From assembly GCA_023228725.1 (NCBI GenBank), contig JALOAQ010000127.1, positions 1-7,606 of the forward strand: DNA of 7,606 bases. The letters run 5' to 3'. The DNA comes from Bacteroidales bacterium. GTDB taxonomy: Bacteria > Bacteroidota > Bacteroidia > Bacteroidales > ML635J-15. The notes beneath the pieces are model-generated. The model did no database searches, was not told the origin of the DNA, and was given only the letters and a program-made list of their open reading frames with translations. A program made the translations under genes and the position numbers. Of the stretch, positions 1 to 5,596 are shown piece after piece; the stretch's first letter is position 1; every line of letters begins with the position of its first letter.

Positions 1-9
1 TTTGCTCAT
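1..9 (-). CDS. Possible 5' end of the next leftward gene (first three codons only)
   Basis: On the minus strand an ATG at 9-7 is followed by AGC and AAA (M-S-K) and then the window ends. The case for a real start is contextual. All other genes run leftward, the sequence just upstream (TTACAACTATG) matches the start context of the lipoprotein gene beginning at 5534, and a TAnnTTTG box lies 27 bases upstream. Nothing can be said about the product, and three codons alone prove nothing. Confidence 0.25.
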
Positions 10-52
10 AGTTGTAATGATATGTTTTAAGCGACACAAAATTACAACTATG
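7..52. repeat. 12-bp perfect inverted repeat with 22-base spacer
   Basis: CATAGTTGTAAT at 7-18 is the exact reverse complement of ATTACAACTATG at 41-52. The arm centres are 34 bp apart, roughly three helical turns. The left arm contains the putative minus-strand start codon (7-9) and the right arm overlaps a candidate -7 box (37-44), so the pair brackets a predicted promoter and could be an operator. Because the right arm lies upstream of the expected transcript start, an RNA hairpin is less likely than a DNA-level site. The repeat is seen directly; the regulatory role is inference. Confidence 0.6.
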
Positions 53-70
53 GGGCGAGATTTCGGTCAA
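37..70 (-). promoter_or_regulatory. Candidate Bacteroidota-type promoter reading leftward
   Basis: On the minus strand TAATTTTG (44-37) fits the -7 consensus TAnnTTTG, and a TTG at 70-68 lies 23 bases upstream as a possible -33 element. That spacing is at the long end of the accepted range. Transcription would begin near position 30 and give a short leader before the ATG at 9. The same 8-mer, TAATTTTG, is the -7 candidate in front of the lipoprotein gene starting at 5015. In such AT-rich DNA the match could be chance. Confidence 0.35.
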
Positions 71-87
71 GCCCCTTTATTTATTTT
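52..87 (+). terminator. Terminator-like hairpin, plus-strand orientation
   Basis: GGGGC at 52-56 pairs with GCCCC at 71-75. Inside, GAT at 59-61 can pair with GTC at 66-68 around a TTCG tetraloop, with two mismatched positions between the stems. A T-rich stretch follows on the plus strand (76-87). It would terminate rightward transcription, yet no rightward gene is visible, and on the minus strand no T-tract follows the stem. It may be a terminator for a gene left of the window, or just a GC-rich structure beside the promoter at 37-70. Confidence 0.3.
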
Positions 88-182
88 AAATTTTTTAATA
101 TTTTTGTCGGTTAGTAGTGTTTTATATTAATAAATCTTTAAAATTAAAGCTTATTTGTTTTAATAAGTCAAAGATATAAAAA

Positions 183-369
183 TTACATTGTTATATATTT
201 ACTACAAGCAATATATTCAATAGTATTATATGTTCTCAACCACAAACTGATAATTTGCAAGGGGCTTTTCCTTGTTTCTAAGCTTGGCAATCTCTGTCAA
301 AGTAATATAATCTTCTTGCTCTTTTTTGAACAATTATAACTATGTGTCTTTAACTGTAAGTTTTGCCAT
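183..369 (-). pseudogene. Decayed KilA-N domain gene fragment
   Basis: Pieces in different minus-strand frames line up end to end with the start of a KilA-N domain protein. MAKLTVKDT runs from an ATG at 369, IVIIVQK covers 343-323, EQEDYITLTEIAKLRN and what follows covers 321-229, and NTIEYI covers 227-210. In-frame stops (342-340, 228-226) and at least three frame changes separate them; one change sits at an A6 run (327-322). The family pattern, from memory, is DYISLTDIAK, about 18 residues, then NTIEFLG; the spacing between IAK and NTIEY here is also 18 residues. KilA-N is a DNA-binding domain of large DNA viruses, phages and many bacterial accessory genes. Only about 60 codons remain, and nothing of the usual C-terminal part is recognisable further left. 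It starts 10 bases after the peptidase stop codon. The assignment rests on short motifs, so it is moderate. Confidence 0.6.
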
Positions 370-379
370 AATCCAATTC

Positions 380-2446
380 TCATTTAATAATTACCAATGC
401 TTTTCTAACTGCTTCTAATGTAGTTTGCCCCGAAATTTCACTGCCTACAGCTCCTTTCATCCATGCTTGTGGAGTTATTTTTCCTTGTAATAAAACTCTT
501 GTAAACTCTTCAGCAAAATTTTTATCATTAAGATATTGCTCAATTTGAAATTCAATTAAATGTCCTGCAGGATAATTTGCTAAATACAAGGGCGATGTGA
601 TACTATGAGAATAAATTGCTAAAATCGGAGAATCTTTTACCCCCATAACTGGGTAATAATATTTATTCCATACGTCAATTGCAAGATTAACAACAGCTTC
701 TTTTAATTCTTGTGGGTTTGCATCAGGATTTTCGTACATCCATTGCCATACATACATATCAAGCAATGAAACTCCCATAATTTCAAAAGCACTCCAACAA
801 TTATCTAAAGCTGCTAAGGCTTCAGTTTCTTGGTTTTTATTATGGCTTTCTTTACCTAAAAGCTTTAAATCTTTTGATTGGAATAAAAATGCACAAGCTT
901 CTGTAAATGCTGTATTTGGAACGCCTGTAAGCATATAATAATCCATGTCGTAAAGACTAATAGTTTGCTCAACATTATGTCCGAGTTCATGAATGGCTAT
1001 ATTATAAGCTTTATAATCCATACCTTTATTTCCAATTCTGGTTCTAAGGTGGGCTTGGTCTCCTTTCATTTGAGCCCCCCAAGCATGTCCAGCTCCTCGT
1101 GATGCATCTACGCTAATTTTATTTGCAATATAATTTGCTTTATCCCTATTCCAACCTAAATCAACTAAAATCCTTGCAATATCTTTTTCAAATGCTGAAG
1201 TATTTGGGTATTTTCTTCTTGTAATTTGGTCAAGTTCTTCTTCGTTTATATTAGTTCTGGCTTTAAATCCATCATACCAAATATCAAAAGGTTCTAAAGA
1301 GCGATTTAACCTTTTTTCTATAAGTTTTGCAAGGTCTTTAATTTCAGGGGAGCTTATAAAATTCACGAAAAGCTCTTCGATTTCTTTACGACTAATTTCC
1401 ATTTCTTGATCATAAGCTCTCTCAATATAGCTTGGATAAACCGGATTATATTTATCCATTGCACTTAGTGCCTTGAAAACGTAAAGTAAATGTTCGTATC
1501 TTGTATAATTTTCTTTTGTAAAACTTGTTTCTTTTCCGTCTTTATAAATTTTATTAGCAATAGGATCCCAAGTAAAATCATTTTTATTAATTACTTCTAT
1601 TGGAATATCTTGATTTATAATTCTAAGCATTACATTATAAATAATAATTTGCTTTTCTAAACCATTATTAGCTTGGTAATTTGATTTTAATTCATCTCGC
1701 AAACCCCAATGAGTAATGAGTTTCATATCTTTAGGGAAAAATGTTTTTTGTTCGGAATTTACAAGATTTTCCATATAAATATTATAATCAGCTATATAAG
1801 TGTCAGCATTTGTTAAAACTTCTGCTTCTTTTTGTAATAATCCAGCTGGAACTCTTGATATAAATAAATCACCCATTCTGGCGTATGCCCATTCTAAACG
1901 CGACCATTTTTCTGCATTTTCTGTTTTTTCTGTTAAGCTATAGGCCGGGAAATTTAAGGCAACGAAAAAAGCTAATTTGTTTTCAAATAAATCTTCAATT
2001 AAATGTGCTTGCGGCGAATAAGCTCCCATAACATTATCAATAAAACTAATTTCACCCATATCTAAGTGCAAAGGTTCCATTAATTTTAGCGAAATTTTGT
2101 TGTAATGACCAAATAAAATTTCAAAATTTCTTTCTAATTTGTCAAATGCAATTTTTAAATCTGTGCTATCTGCAATAAAATTATCAATACAAAAATTTGT
2201 AAAATCTGTAAGATCTCCATCTTTTTGTTGCCATAATGAAGCAACTTGTTTTACACCTTTTTCAATTCTAAATCTTTCTTTGTCTGTATTTTTTTCTTTA
2301 ATTTTTTGAATTGTTTCTTCAATATTTTCGTCTAAAATTTTAAATTCCGTAAGATTTTCTTCAGTTTGAGAAGATTTATTTTGATTTTTACAAGAAATTG
2401 CCATAATTGTAGTAAAAATAAGAATTGTGTAAACAAGTTTTTTCAT
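380..2446 (-). CDS. Lipoprotein zinc metallopeptidase, gluzincin type (M3/M2-like)
   Basis: The product has 688 residues. It opens with a lipoprotein signal peptide (MKK, hydrophobic stretch, then AISC with Cys19 as the lipidation site), so it should be anchored in the cell envelope, most likely the outer membrane. Residues 20-55 are polar, linker-like sequence. The body is mostly alpha-helical in composition. The zinc site is HELGH at 486-490 followed by FTEACAF, with Glu516 placed 26 residues after the second His. This is the HExxH...E arrangement of gluzincins (clan MA), similar in spacing to families M3 and M2. YPAGH at 625-629 may supply substrate-binding residues, as Tyr/His near the C-terminus do in those families. 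The expected activity is cleavage of peptides, but the substrate is unknown. I do not recognise an exact named family. Its ATG lies 18 bases after the hutU stop, which indicates co-transcription. The leader is A/T-rich with no Shine-Dalgarno sequence. No terminator is visible just downstream. Confidence 0.85.
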   Translation of the reverse strand: MKKLVYTILIFTTIMAISCKNQNKSSQTEENLTEFKILDENIEETIQKIKEKNTDKERFRIEKGVKQVASLWQQKDGDLTDFTNFCIDNFIADSTDLKIAFDKLERNFEILFGHYNKISLKLMEPLHLDMGEISFIDNVMGAYSPQAHLIEDLFENKLAFFVALNFPAYSLTEKTENAEKWSRLEWAYARMGDLFISRVPAGLLQKEAEVLTNADTYIADYNIYMENLVNSEQKTFFPKDMKLITHWGLRDELKSNYQANNGLEKQIIIYNVMLRIINQDIPIEVINKNDFTWDPIANKIYKDGKETSFTKENYTRYEHLLYVFKALSAMDKYNPVYPSYIERAYDQEMEISRKEIEELFVNFISSPEIKDLAKLIEKRLNRSLEPFDIWYDGFKARTNINEEELDQITRRKYPNTSAFEKDIARILVDLGWNRDKANYIANKISVDASRGAGHAWGAQMKGDQAHLRTRIGNKGMDYKAYNIAIHELGHNVEQTISLYDMDYYMLTGVPNTAFTEACAFLFQSKDLKLLGKESHNKNQETEALAALDNCWSAFEIMGVSLLDMYVWQWMYENPDANPQELKEAVVNLAIDVWNKYYYPVMGVKDSPILAIYSHSITSPLYLANYPAGHLIEFQIEQYLNDKNFAEEFTRVLLQGKITPQAWMKGAVGSEISGQTTLEAVRKALVIIK

Positions 2447-2464
2447 AATATTAAGTTTTTAAGT

Positions 2465-4477
2465 TTAGTATAATTTGTTAATTATTTCATCATCGGCAAA
2501 ATTTGGAATAGTAATTTTCATTTCTGGATATTCTTTCATCGCACGTTTAATTGCAAAAATTGCTCCTTCGTTTCTTGCCCAGTTTCTACGACTAATTCCA
2601 TTATTTACATCCCATAAAAGCATCATTTTTAATCTTCTTTCAGAATCTTCTGTTCCGTCTAAAACCATTCCAAAACCACCATTTATAACTTCTCCCCAAC
2701 CAACTCCTCCACCGTTATGAATAGAAACCCAACTTGCTCCTCTAAAAGCGTCTCCTATTACATTATGAATTGCCATATCGGCAGTAAATTGACTTCCGTC
2801 ATAAATATTTGAGGTTTCTCTATACGGCGAATCTGTTCCTGAAACATCGTGGTGGTCACGACCTAAAACTACAGGTTGTTTAAGTTTTCCGTCTTTTATT
2901 GCATCATTAAAAGCTTTTGCAATTTTTATTCTACCTTCTGCGTCTGCGTATAAAATTCTAGCTTGAGAACCAACCACAAGTTTATTATTTTTTGCTTCTT
3001 TAATCCATTTTATATTGTCTTTCATTTGTTGAGAAATCTCTTGTGGAGCAGTTTTTGCTATTTCTTCTAAAACTTGCATTGCAATATTATCTGTTAGTTC
3101 AAGTTCTTCAGGATCGCTTGATGTGCAAACCCAACGAAAAGGTCCAAATCCATAATCAAAGCACATCGGTCCCATAATATCTTGAACATAAGATGGATAT
3201 TTAAAATCAATTCCGTTTTTAGCCATAATATCCGCATTTGCTCTTGAGCTTTCAAGTAAAAAAGCGTTTCCATAATCAAAGAAATACATTCCTTTGCCAG
3301 TAAGTTGATTTATAGCTTTTACTTGTCTGCGTAGCGATTCTTGAACGGCTTCTTTAAATTTATCAGGAGAATTAGCCATTAATTTATTAGCTTCTTCAAA
3401 GGAATAATCAACAGGATAATATCCTCCTGCCCAAGGATTGTGTAATGAGGTCTGGTCGCTACCCAAATCAACTTTAATATTTCTTTCTGCTAGTTTTTCC
3501 CACAAATCAACAATATTTCCTAAATAGGCAATTGAGCGTGCTTGTTTTTTATTTTGAAAATCTAAAGCTAAATCTATTGCAGCATTTGTGTCTTCAACAA
3601 TTTCGTCAACCCAGCCTTGTTCGTGTCGTTTATAAGCTGCCTGAGGATTTATTTCTGCACAAATAGTAACAACTCCCGCAATATTTCCAGCTTTAGGTTG
3701 AGCTCCACTCATACCGCCTAAGCCAGAAGTTACAAATAATTTTATTTTATCATTTTCACCGTTTTTATTAATCATTCTGCTGGCGTTTAAAACTGTAATT
3801 GTTGTGCCATGTACAATTCCTTGTGGTCCAATATACATATACGAACCTGCAGTCATTTGCCCGTATTGTGTAACGCCAAGTGCATTAAATTTTTCCCAAT
3901 CATCTGGTTTTGAGTAGTTTGGAATCATCATGCCGTTTGTAACTACAACTCGTGGAGCGTCTTTGTGAGATGGAAATAAACCTAATGGATGTCCTGAATA
4001 CATTACTAATGTTTGCTCATCTGTCATTTCGGCTAAATATTGCATTGCTAATAAATATTGAGCCCAGTTTTGAAAAACTGCTCCGTTTCCACCATAGGTA
4101 ATTAATTCGTGAGGATGTTGTGCAACTGCATAATCTAAATTGTTTGAAATCATTAGCATAATTGCAGCTGCTTGAACACTTTTATGTGGAAACCAAGTAA
4201 TATCTCGTGAATAAATTTTATAATTAGGACGAAAACGATACATATAAATTCTTCCATAAGTTTCTAACTCATGTTTAAATTCAGAGGCCAATTCTGCATG
4301 AAACTTTTCAGGAAAATATCTTAAAGCATTTCTTAAAGCCAATTTTTTCTCTTCTATTGATAAAATTTGCTTCCTGATAGGAGCGTGGCTTATGTTTTTT
4401 TCATAATTTGCTGCTGGTGGCAAAACTTCAGGAATGCCTTGTAAAATAAGTTTTTGAAATTCTTCTTTAGTTATCAT
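2465..4477 (-). CDS. hutU: Urocanate hydratase (urocanase), long form
   Basis: HutU adds water to urocanate to give 4-imidazolone-5-propionate, the second step of histidine degradation, using tightly bound NAD+ as an electrophile; it acts in the cytoplasm. The 670 residues match the long form found in Bacteroidota and animals, not the roughly 550-residue Pseudomonas form. Landmarks are YGGNGAVFQNW (128-138), SGLGGMSGAQP (251-261), DYGFGPFRWVC (441-451), GRDHHDVSGTDSPYRE (539-554) and the glycine-rich HNGGGVGWGEVINGG (587-601). In the classical signature FQGLPARICW, a cysteine is considered important for catalysis; the matching segment here is ARILY (506-510), so that Cys is Leu509. The frame is intact and starts at an ATG. 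No hutH, hutI or formiminotransferase gene lies in the window; the partner downstream is a lipoprotein peptidase 18 bases away. No strong promoter is visible; TATCTTTA at 4506-4499 is one mismatch from a -7 box but lacks a -33 TTG. The lipoprotein terminator at 4541-4570 insulates it from upstream genes. Confidence 0.97.
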   Translation of the reverse strand: MITKEEFQKLILQGIPEVLPPAANYEKNISHAPIRKQILSIEEKKLALRNALRYFPEKFHAELASEFKHELETYGRIYMYRFRPNYKIYSRDITWFPHKSVQAAAIMLMISNNLDYAVAQHPHELITYGGNGAVFQNWAQYLLAMQYLAEMTDEQTLVMYSGHPLGLFPSHKDAPRVVVTNGMMIPNYSKPDDWEKFNALGVTQYGQMTAGSYMYIGPQGIVHGTTITVLNASRMINKNGENDKIKLFVTSGLGGMSGAQPKAGNIAGVVTICAEINPQAAYKRHEQGWVDEIVEDTNAAIDLALDFQNKKQARSIAYLGNIVDLWEKLAERNIKVDLGSDQTSLHNPWAGGYYPVDYSFEEANKLMANSPDKFKEAVQESLRRQVKAINQLTGKGMYFFDYGNAFLLESSRANADIMAKNGIDFKYPSYVQDIMGPMCFDYGFGPFRWVCTSSDPEELELTDNIAMQVLEEIAKTAPQEISQQMKDNIKWIKEAKNNKLVVGSQARILYADAEGRIKIAKAFNDAIKDGKLKQPVVLGRDHHDVSGTDSPYRETSNIYDGSQFTADMAIHNVIGDAFRGASWVSIHNGGGVGWGEVINGGFGMVLDGTEDSERRLKMMLLWDVNNGISRRNWARNEGAIFAIKRAMKEYPEMKITIPNFADDEIINKLY

Positions 4478-4540
4478 AATACAAAAATTTTATGAGCATA
4501 AAGATATAAAATTTACTTGATATTCTAAATGTTTTAGAAC

Positions 4541-4570
4541 AAAAAAAGCCTGTCGTTATTGGACAGGCTT
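4541..4570 (-). terminator. Strong intrinsic terminator after the lipoprotein pair
   Basis: On the minus strand AAGCCTGTC (4570-4562) pairs perfectly over 9 bp with GACAGGCTT (4554-4546) around a 7-base loop. The last two stem bases begin a run of seven T (4547-4541). It lies 22 bases after the stop codon at 4593 and about 64 bases before the hutU start, so it should separate the lipoprotein transcript from hutU. Confidence 0.9.
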
Positions 4571-4592
4571 AAATTTTTACATTTTATTTGGT

Positions 4593-5015
4593 TTATTTTT
4601 TTTCATATTTAATAACAGTAGTTGTGTTATCATCAACATCTCTCAACCAAAGTTCTTTACTAGTTAGTCTTATTATTTCTGATATATTCCATTCATTATC
4701 ATCAACTTCTTTTATCATAAGATTAAGTTTGTCATCACTAAATTTCCATTCTATAGGTTCTGAAAGAGTTGCACCAAAAAAAGTTATACTCATAGATCCT
4801 GTTTGATCTTTTTTTAAAGTCATACTTATTTGTCCTTCTGTTGACATATCTTGTGCAACATTATTTACAGTTACTTCTTTTAAAAGCCATTCGCCAGAAA
4901 GTCTAGCTGTTTTTGTTGCTAATGAAAAAGCAGGACCTTCTTCGTATTTGCGACAAGATGAAAACAACATAGTAGCTCCTACTATAATGCTTAAAATAAT
5001 TGTGAGTTTTTTCAT
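4593..5015 (-). CDS. Small lipoprotein, lipocalin-like, paralogue of the 5085-5534 product
   Basis: The frame can be opened at a TTG at 5024, but the ATG at 5015 gives a classic lipoprotein start (MKKLTIILSIIVGATMLFSSC), so I place the start there. This gives 140 residues with the lipidated Cys at 21. RKYEEGPAF follows the Cys directly. The rest (ARLSGEWLLKEVTVNN, IEWKFSDDKLNLMIKE, IIRLTSKELWLRD) shows the alternating polar and hydrophobic strands, the W near the start and the late LTxxELW motif of lipocalin-like lipoproteins common in Bacteroidota. The mature protein is probably an envelope-anchored beta-barrel; its ligand and role are unknown. The neighbour upstream is a recognisable paralogue 69 bases away. 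A promoter candidate (5047-5077) could drive this gene alone, and a strong terminator follows it. Confidence 0.82.
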   Translation of the reverse strand: MKKLTIILSIIVGATMLFSSCRKYEEGPAFSLATKTARLSGEWLLKEVTVNNVAQDMSTEGQISMTLKKDQTGSMSITFFGATLSEPIEWKFSDDKLNLMIKEVDDNEWNISEIIRLTSKELWLRDVDDNTTTVIKYEKK

Positions 5016-5046
5016 AATATTCAATTTTATTAGTTAATAATTATTA

Positions 5047-5077
5047 CAAAATTAATTTTTTTTATTAATATAAACAA
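5047..5077 (-). promoter_or_regulatory. Candidate promoter for the downstream lipoprotein gene
   Basis: On the minus strand TAATTTTG (5054-5047) matches the Bacteroidota -7 consensus TAnnTTTG. TTG at 5077-5075 lies 20 bases upstream, with a second TTG at 5080-5078. Transcription would start near 5040, about 25 bases before the ATG at 5015. The site falls wholly in the gap between the two paralogous genes, so the second gene may be expressed independently of the first. Confidence 0.5.
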
Positions 5078-5084
5078 CAAATCT

Positions 5085-5534
5085 TTATTTTATTTTTAAA
5101 TAATGAAATTCATGTTGTTCTGCAGAATTTTCGTTTAAAGTCCAAAATTCAGTTTTTGTAAGTTTTGTAATGGTATAAAATGAATTCCATTGTCCCCATT
5201 CGCCGTTTAATCCTTTTTCTCTTTCTCTGATTTGAGTTTTATCTTTGTTCAATTCCCATTCAAACTCAGTTTCAATCAAATTGTTGAATTGACGCGAATA
5301 ATTTTTACCTTTGCCATCTTCGAAATATTCTTTTTCAAAATTATCTAATCCAATTTCGCTAAGTTTAATTTCTATACCATTTATTTTATAAGTTTCTAGT
5401 TCATATTTTCCTACAATACGTTTTTCGGCAGATATGAAACTAATAGCTGGACCGTTTTCGTATTTTTTGCATGATTGACTTACAAAAATCAGCAAACTAA
5501 AGGCAAAAAGTTGTATAAATAATTTTGATTTCAT
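5085..5534 (-). CDS. Small lipoprotein, lipocalin-like, first of a paralogous pair
   Basis: The product has 149 residues. A hydrophobic signal segment (4-18) leads to SQSC with Cys22 as the likely lipidation site, followed directly by KKYENGPAISF. The rest contains KRIVGKYELETYKING, FEWELNKDKTQIRE and YTITKLTKTEFW, matching in order the GEWLLKEVTVNN, EWKFSDDKLNL and IIRLTSKELW segments of the next gene. Sequence identity is low outside the post-cysteine motif and the LTK/LTS-E-W motif, so this is an old duplication. By composition it should fold as a small lipocalin-like beta-barrel on the envelope; function unknown. Its ATG lies only 13 bases beyond the T-tract of the preceding terminator, and I see no TAnnTTTG box in the short gap, so it may depend on read-through or on an unrecognised promoter. 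Confidence 0.8.
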   Translation of the reverse strand: MKSKLFIQLFAFSLLIFVSQSCKKYENGPAISFISAEKRIVGKYELETYKINGIEIKLSEIGLDNFEKEYFEDGKGKNYSRQFNNLIETEFEWELNKDKTQIREREKGLNGEWGQWNSFYTITKLTKTEFWTLNENSAEQHEFHYLKIK

Positions 5535-5547
5535 AGTTGTAAATATT

Positions 5548-5576
5548 AAAAAAAGAAACCGCCTTAAAGCGGTTCC
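5548..5576 (-). terminator. Intrinsic terminator after the T9SS-secreted protein gene
   Basis: On the minus strand GGAACCGC (5576-5569) pairs with GCGGTTTC (5562-5555) as an 8-bp stem with one G-T pair and a six-base loop. Seven T follow (5554-5548). It starts 20 bases after the stop codon at 5597, an ideal position for ending that transcript. Its 3' edge is only 13 bases from the ATG of the next gene. Confidence 0.88.
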
Positions 5577-5596
5577 TTTTTGTTAGTAAATTTATT

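Larger units (their letters stand above)
1..182. other. Stretch with no supported complete gene
   Basis: Apart from the inverted repeat, hairpin and candidate promoter described for positions 7-87, I see only AT-rich sequence with scattered stops in all frames. A weak 6-bp AT-only stem lies at 150-155/162-167. No tRNA, CRISPR array or insertion-sequence end is evident. The neighbouring bases 183-369 hold the KilA-N remnant, so 1-379 as a whole contains no intact gene. Confidence 0.6.

Noticed and set aside
11..48. GTTGTAAT...ATTACAAC looked like a lone CRISPR repeat of 38 bases with paired ends
   Set aside because: There is no second copy at array spacing to the right, and only 10 bases are visible to the left. 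No cas gene is present, and the arms are better explained as an inverted repeat around a promoter.
50..130. Short plus-strand ORF (ATG at 50, 26 codons)
   Set aside because: It overlaps the hairpin and palindrome, its second half is plain AT-rich sequence, and it has no recognisable product or promoter.
150..167. CTTATT/AATAAG stem as a terminator for the hutU-peptidase operon
   Set aside because: Only 6 bp, almost all A-T, and no continuous T-tract on the minus strand; it lies about 210 bases beyond the stop codon.
258..274. CAAGG/CCTTG inverted repeat
   Set aside because: Five base pairs inside the KilA-N remnant coding segment; expected by chance and without a T-tract.
2475..2720. Plus-strand ORF of 81 codons
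   Set aside because: It is antisense to the conserved C-terminal part of hutU, has biased composition and resembles no protein.
3094..3279. Second minus-strand frame within hutU (61 codons)
   Set aside because: An out-of-frame shadow over the conserved GPFRWVC region of hutU.
4588..4806. Plus-strand ORF of 72 codons
   Set aside because: Antisense to the lipoprotein gene; serine/leucine-rich low-complexity translation.
5016..5024. TTG at 5024 as start of the second lipoprotein
   Set aside because: The ATG three codons later gives a standard MKK lipoprotein signal, so the TTG start is unnecessary.
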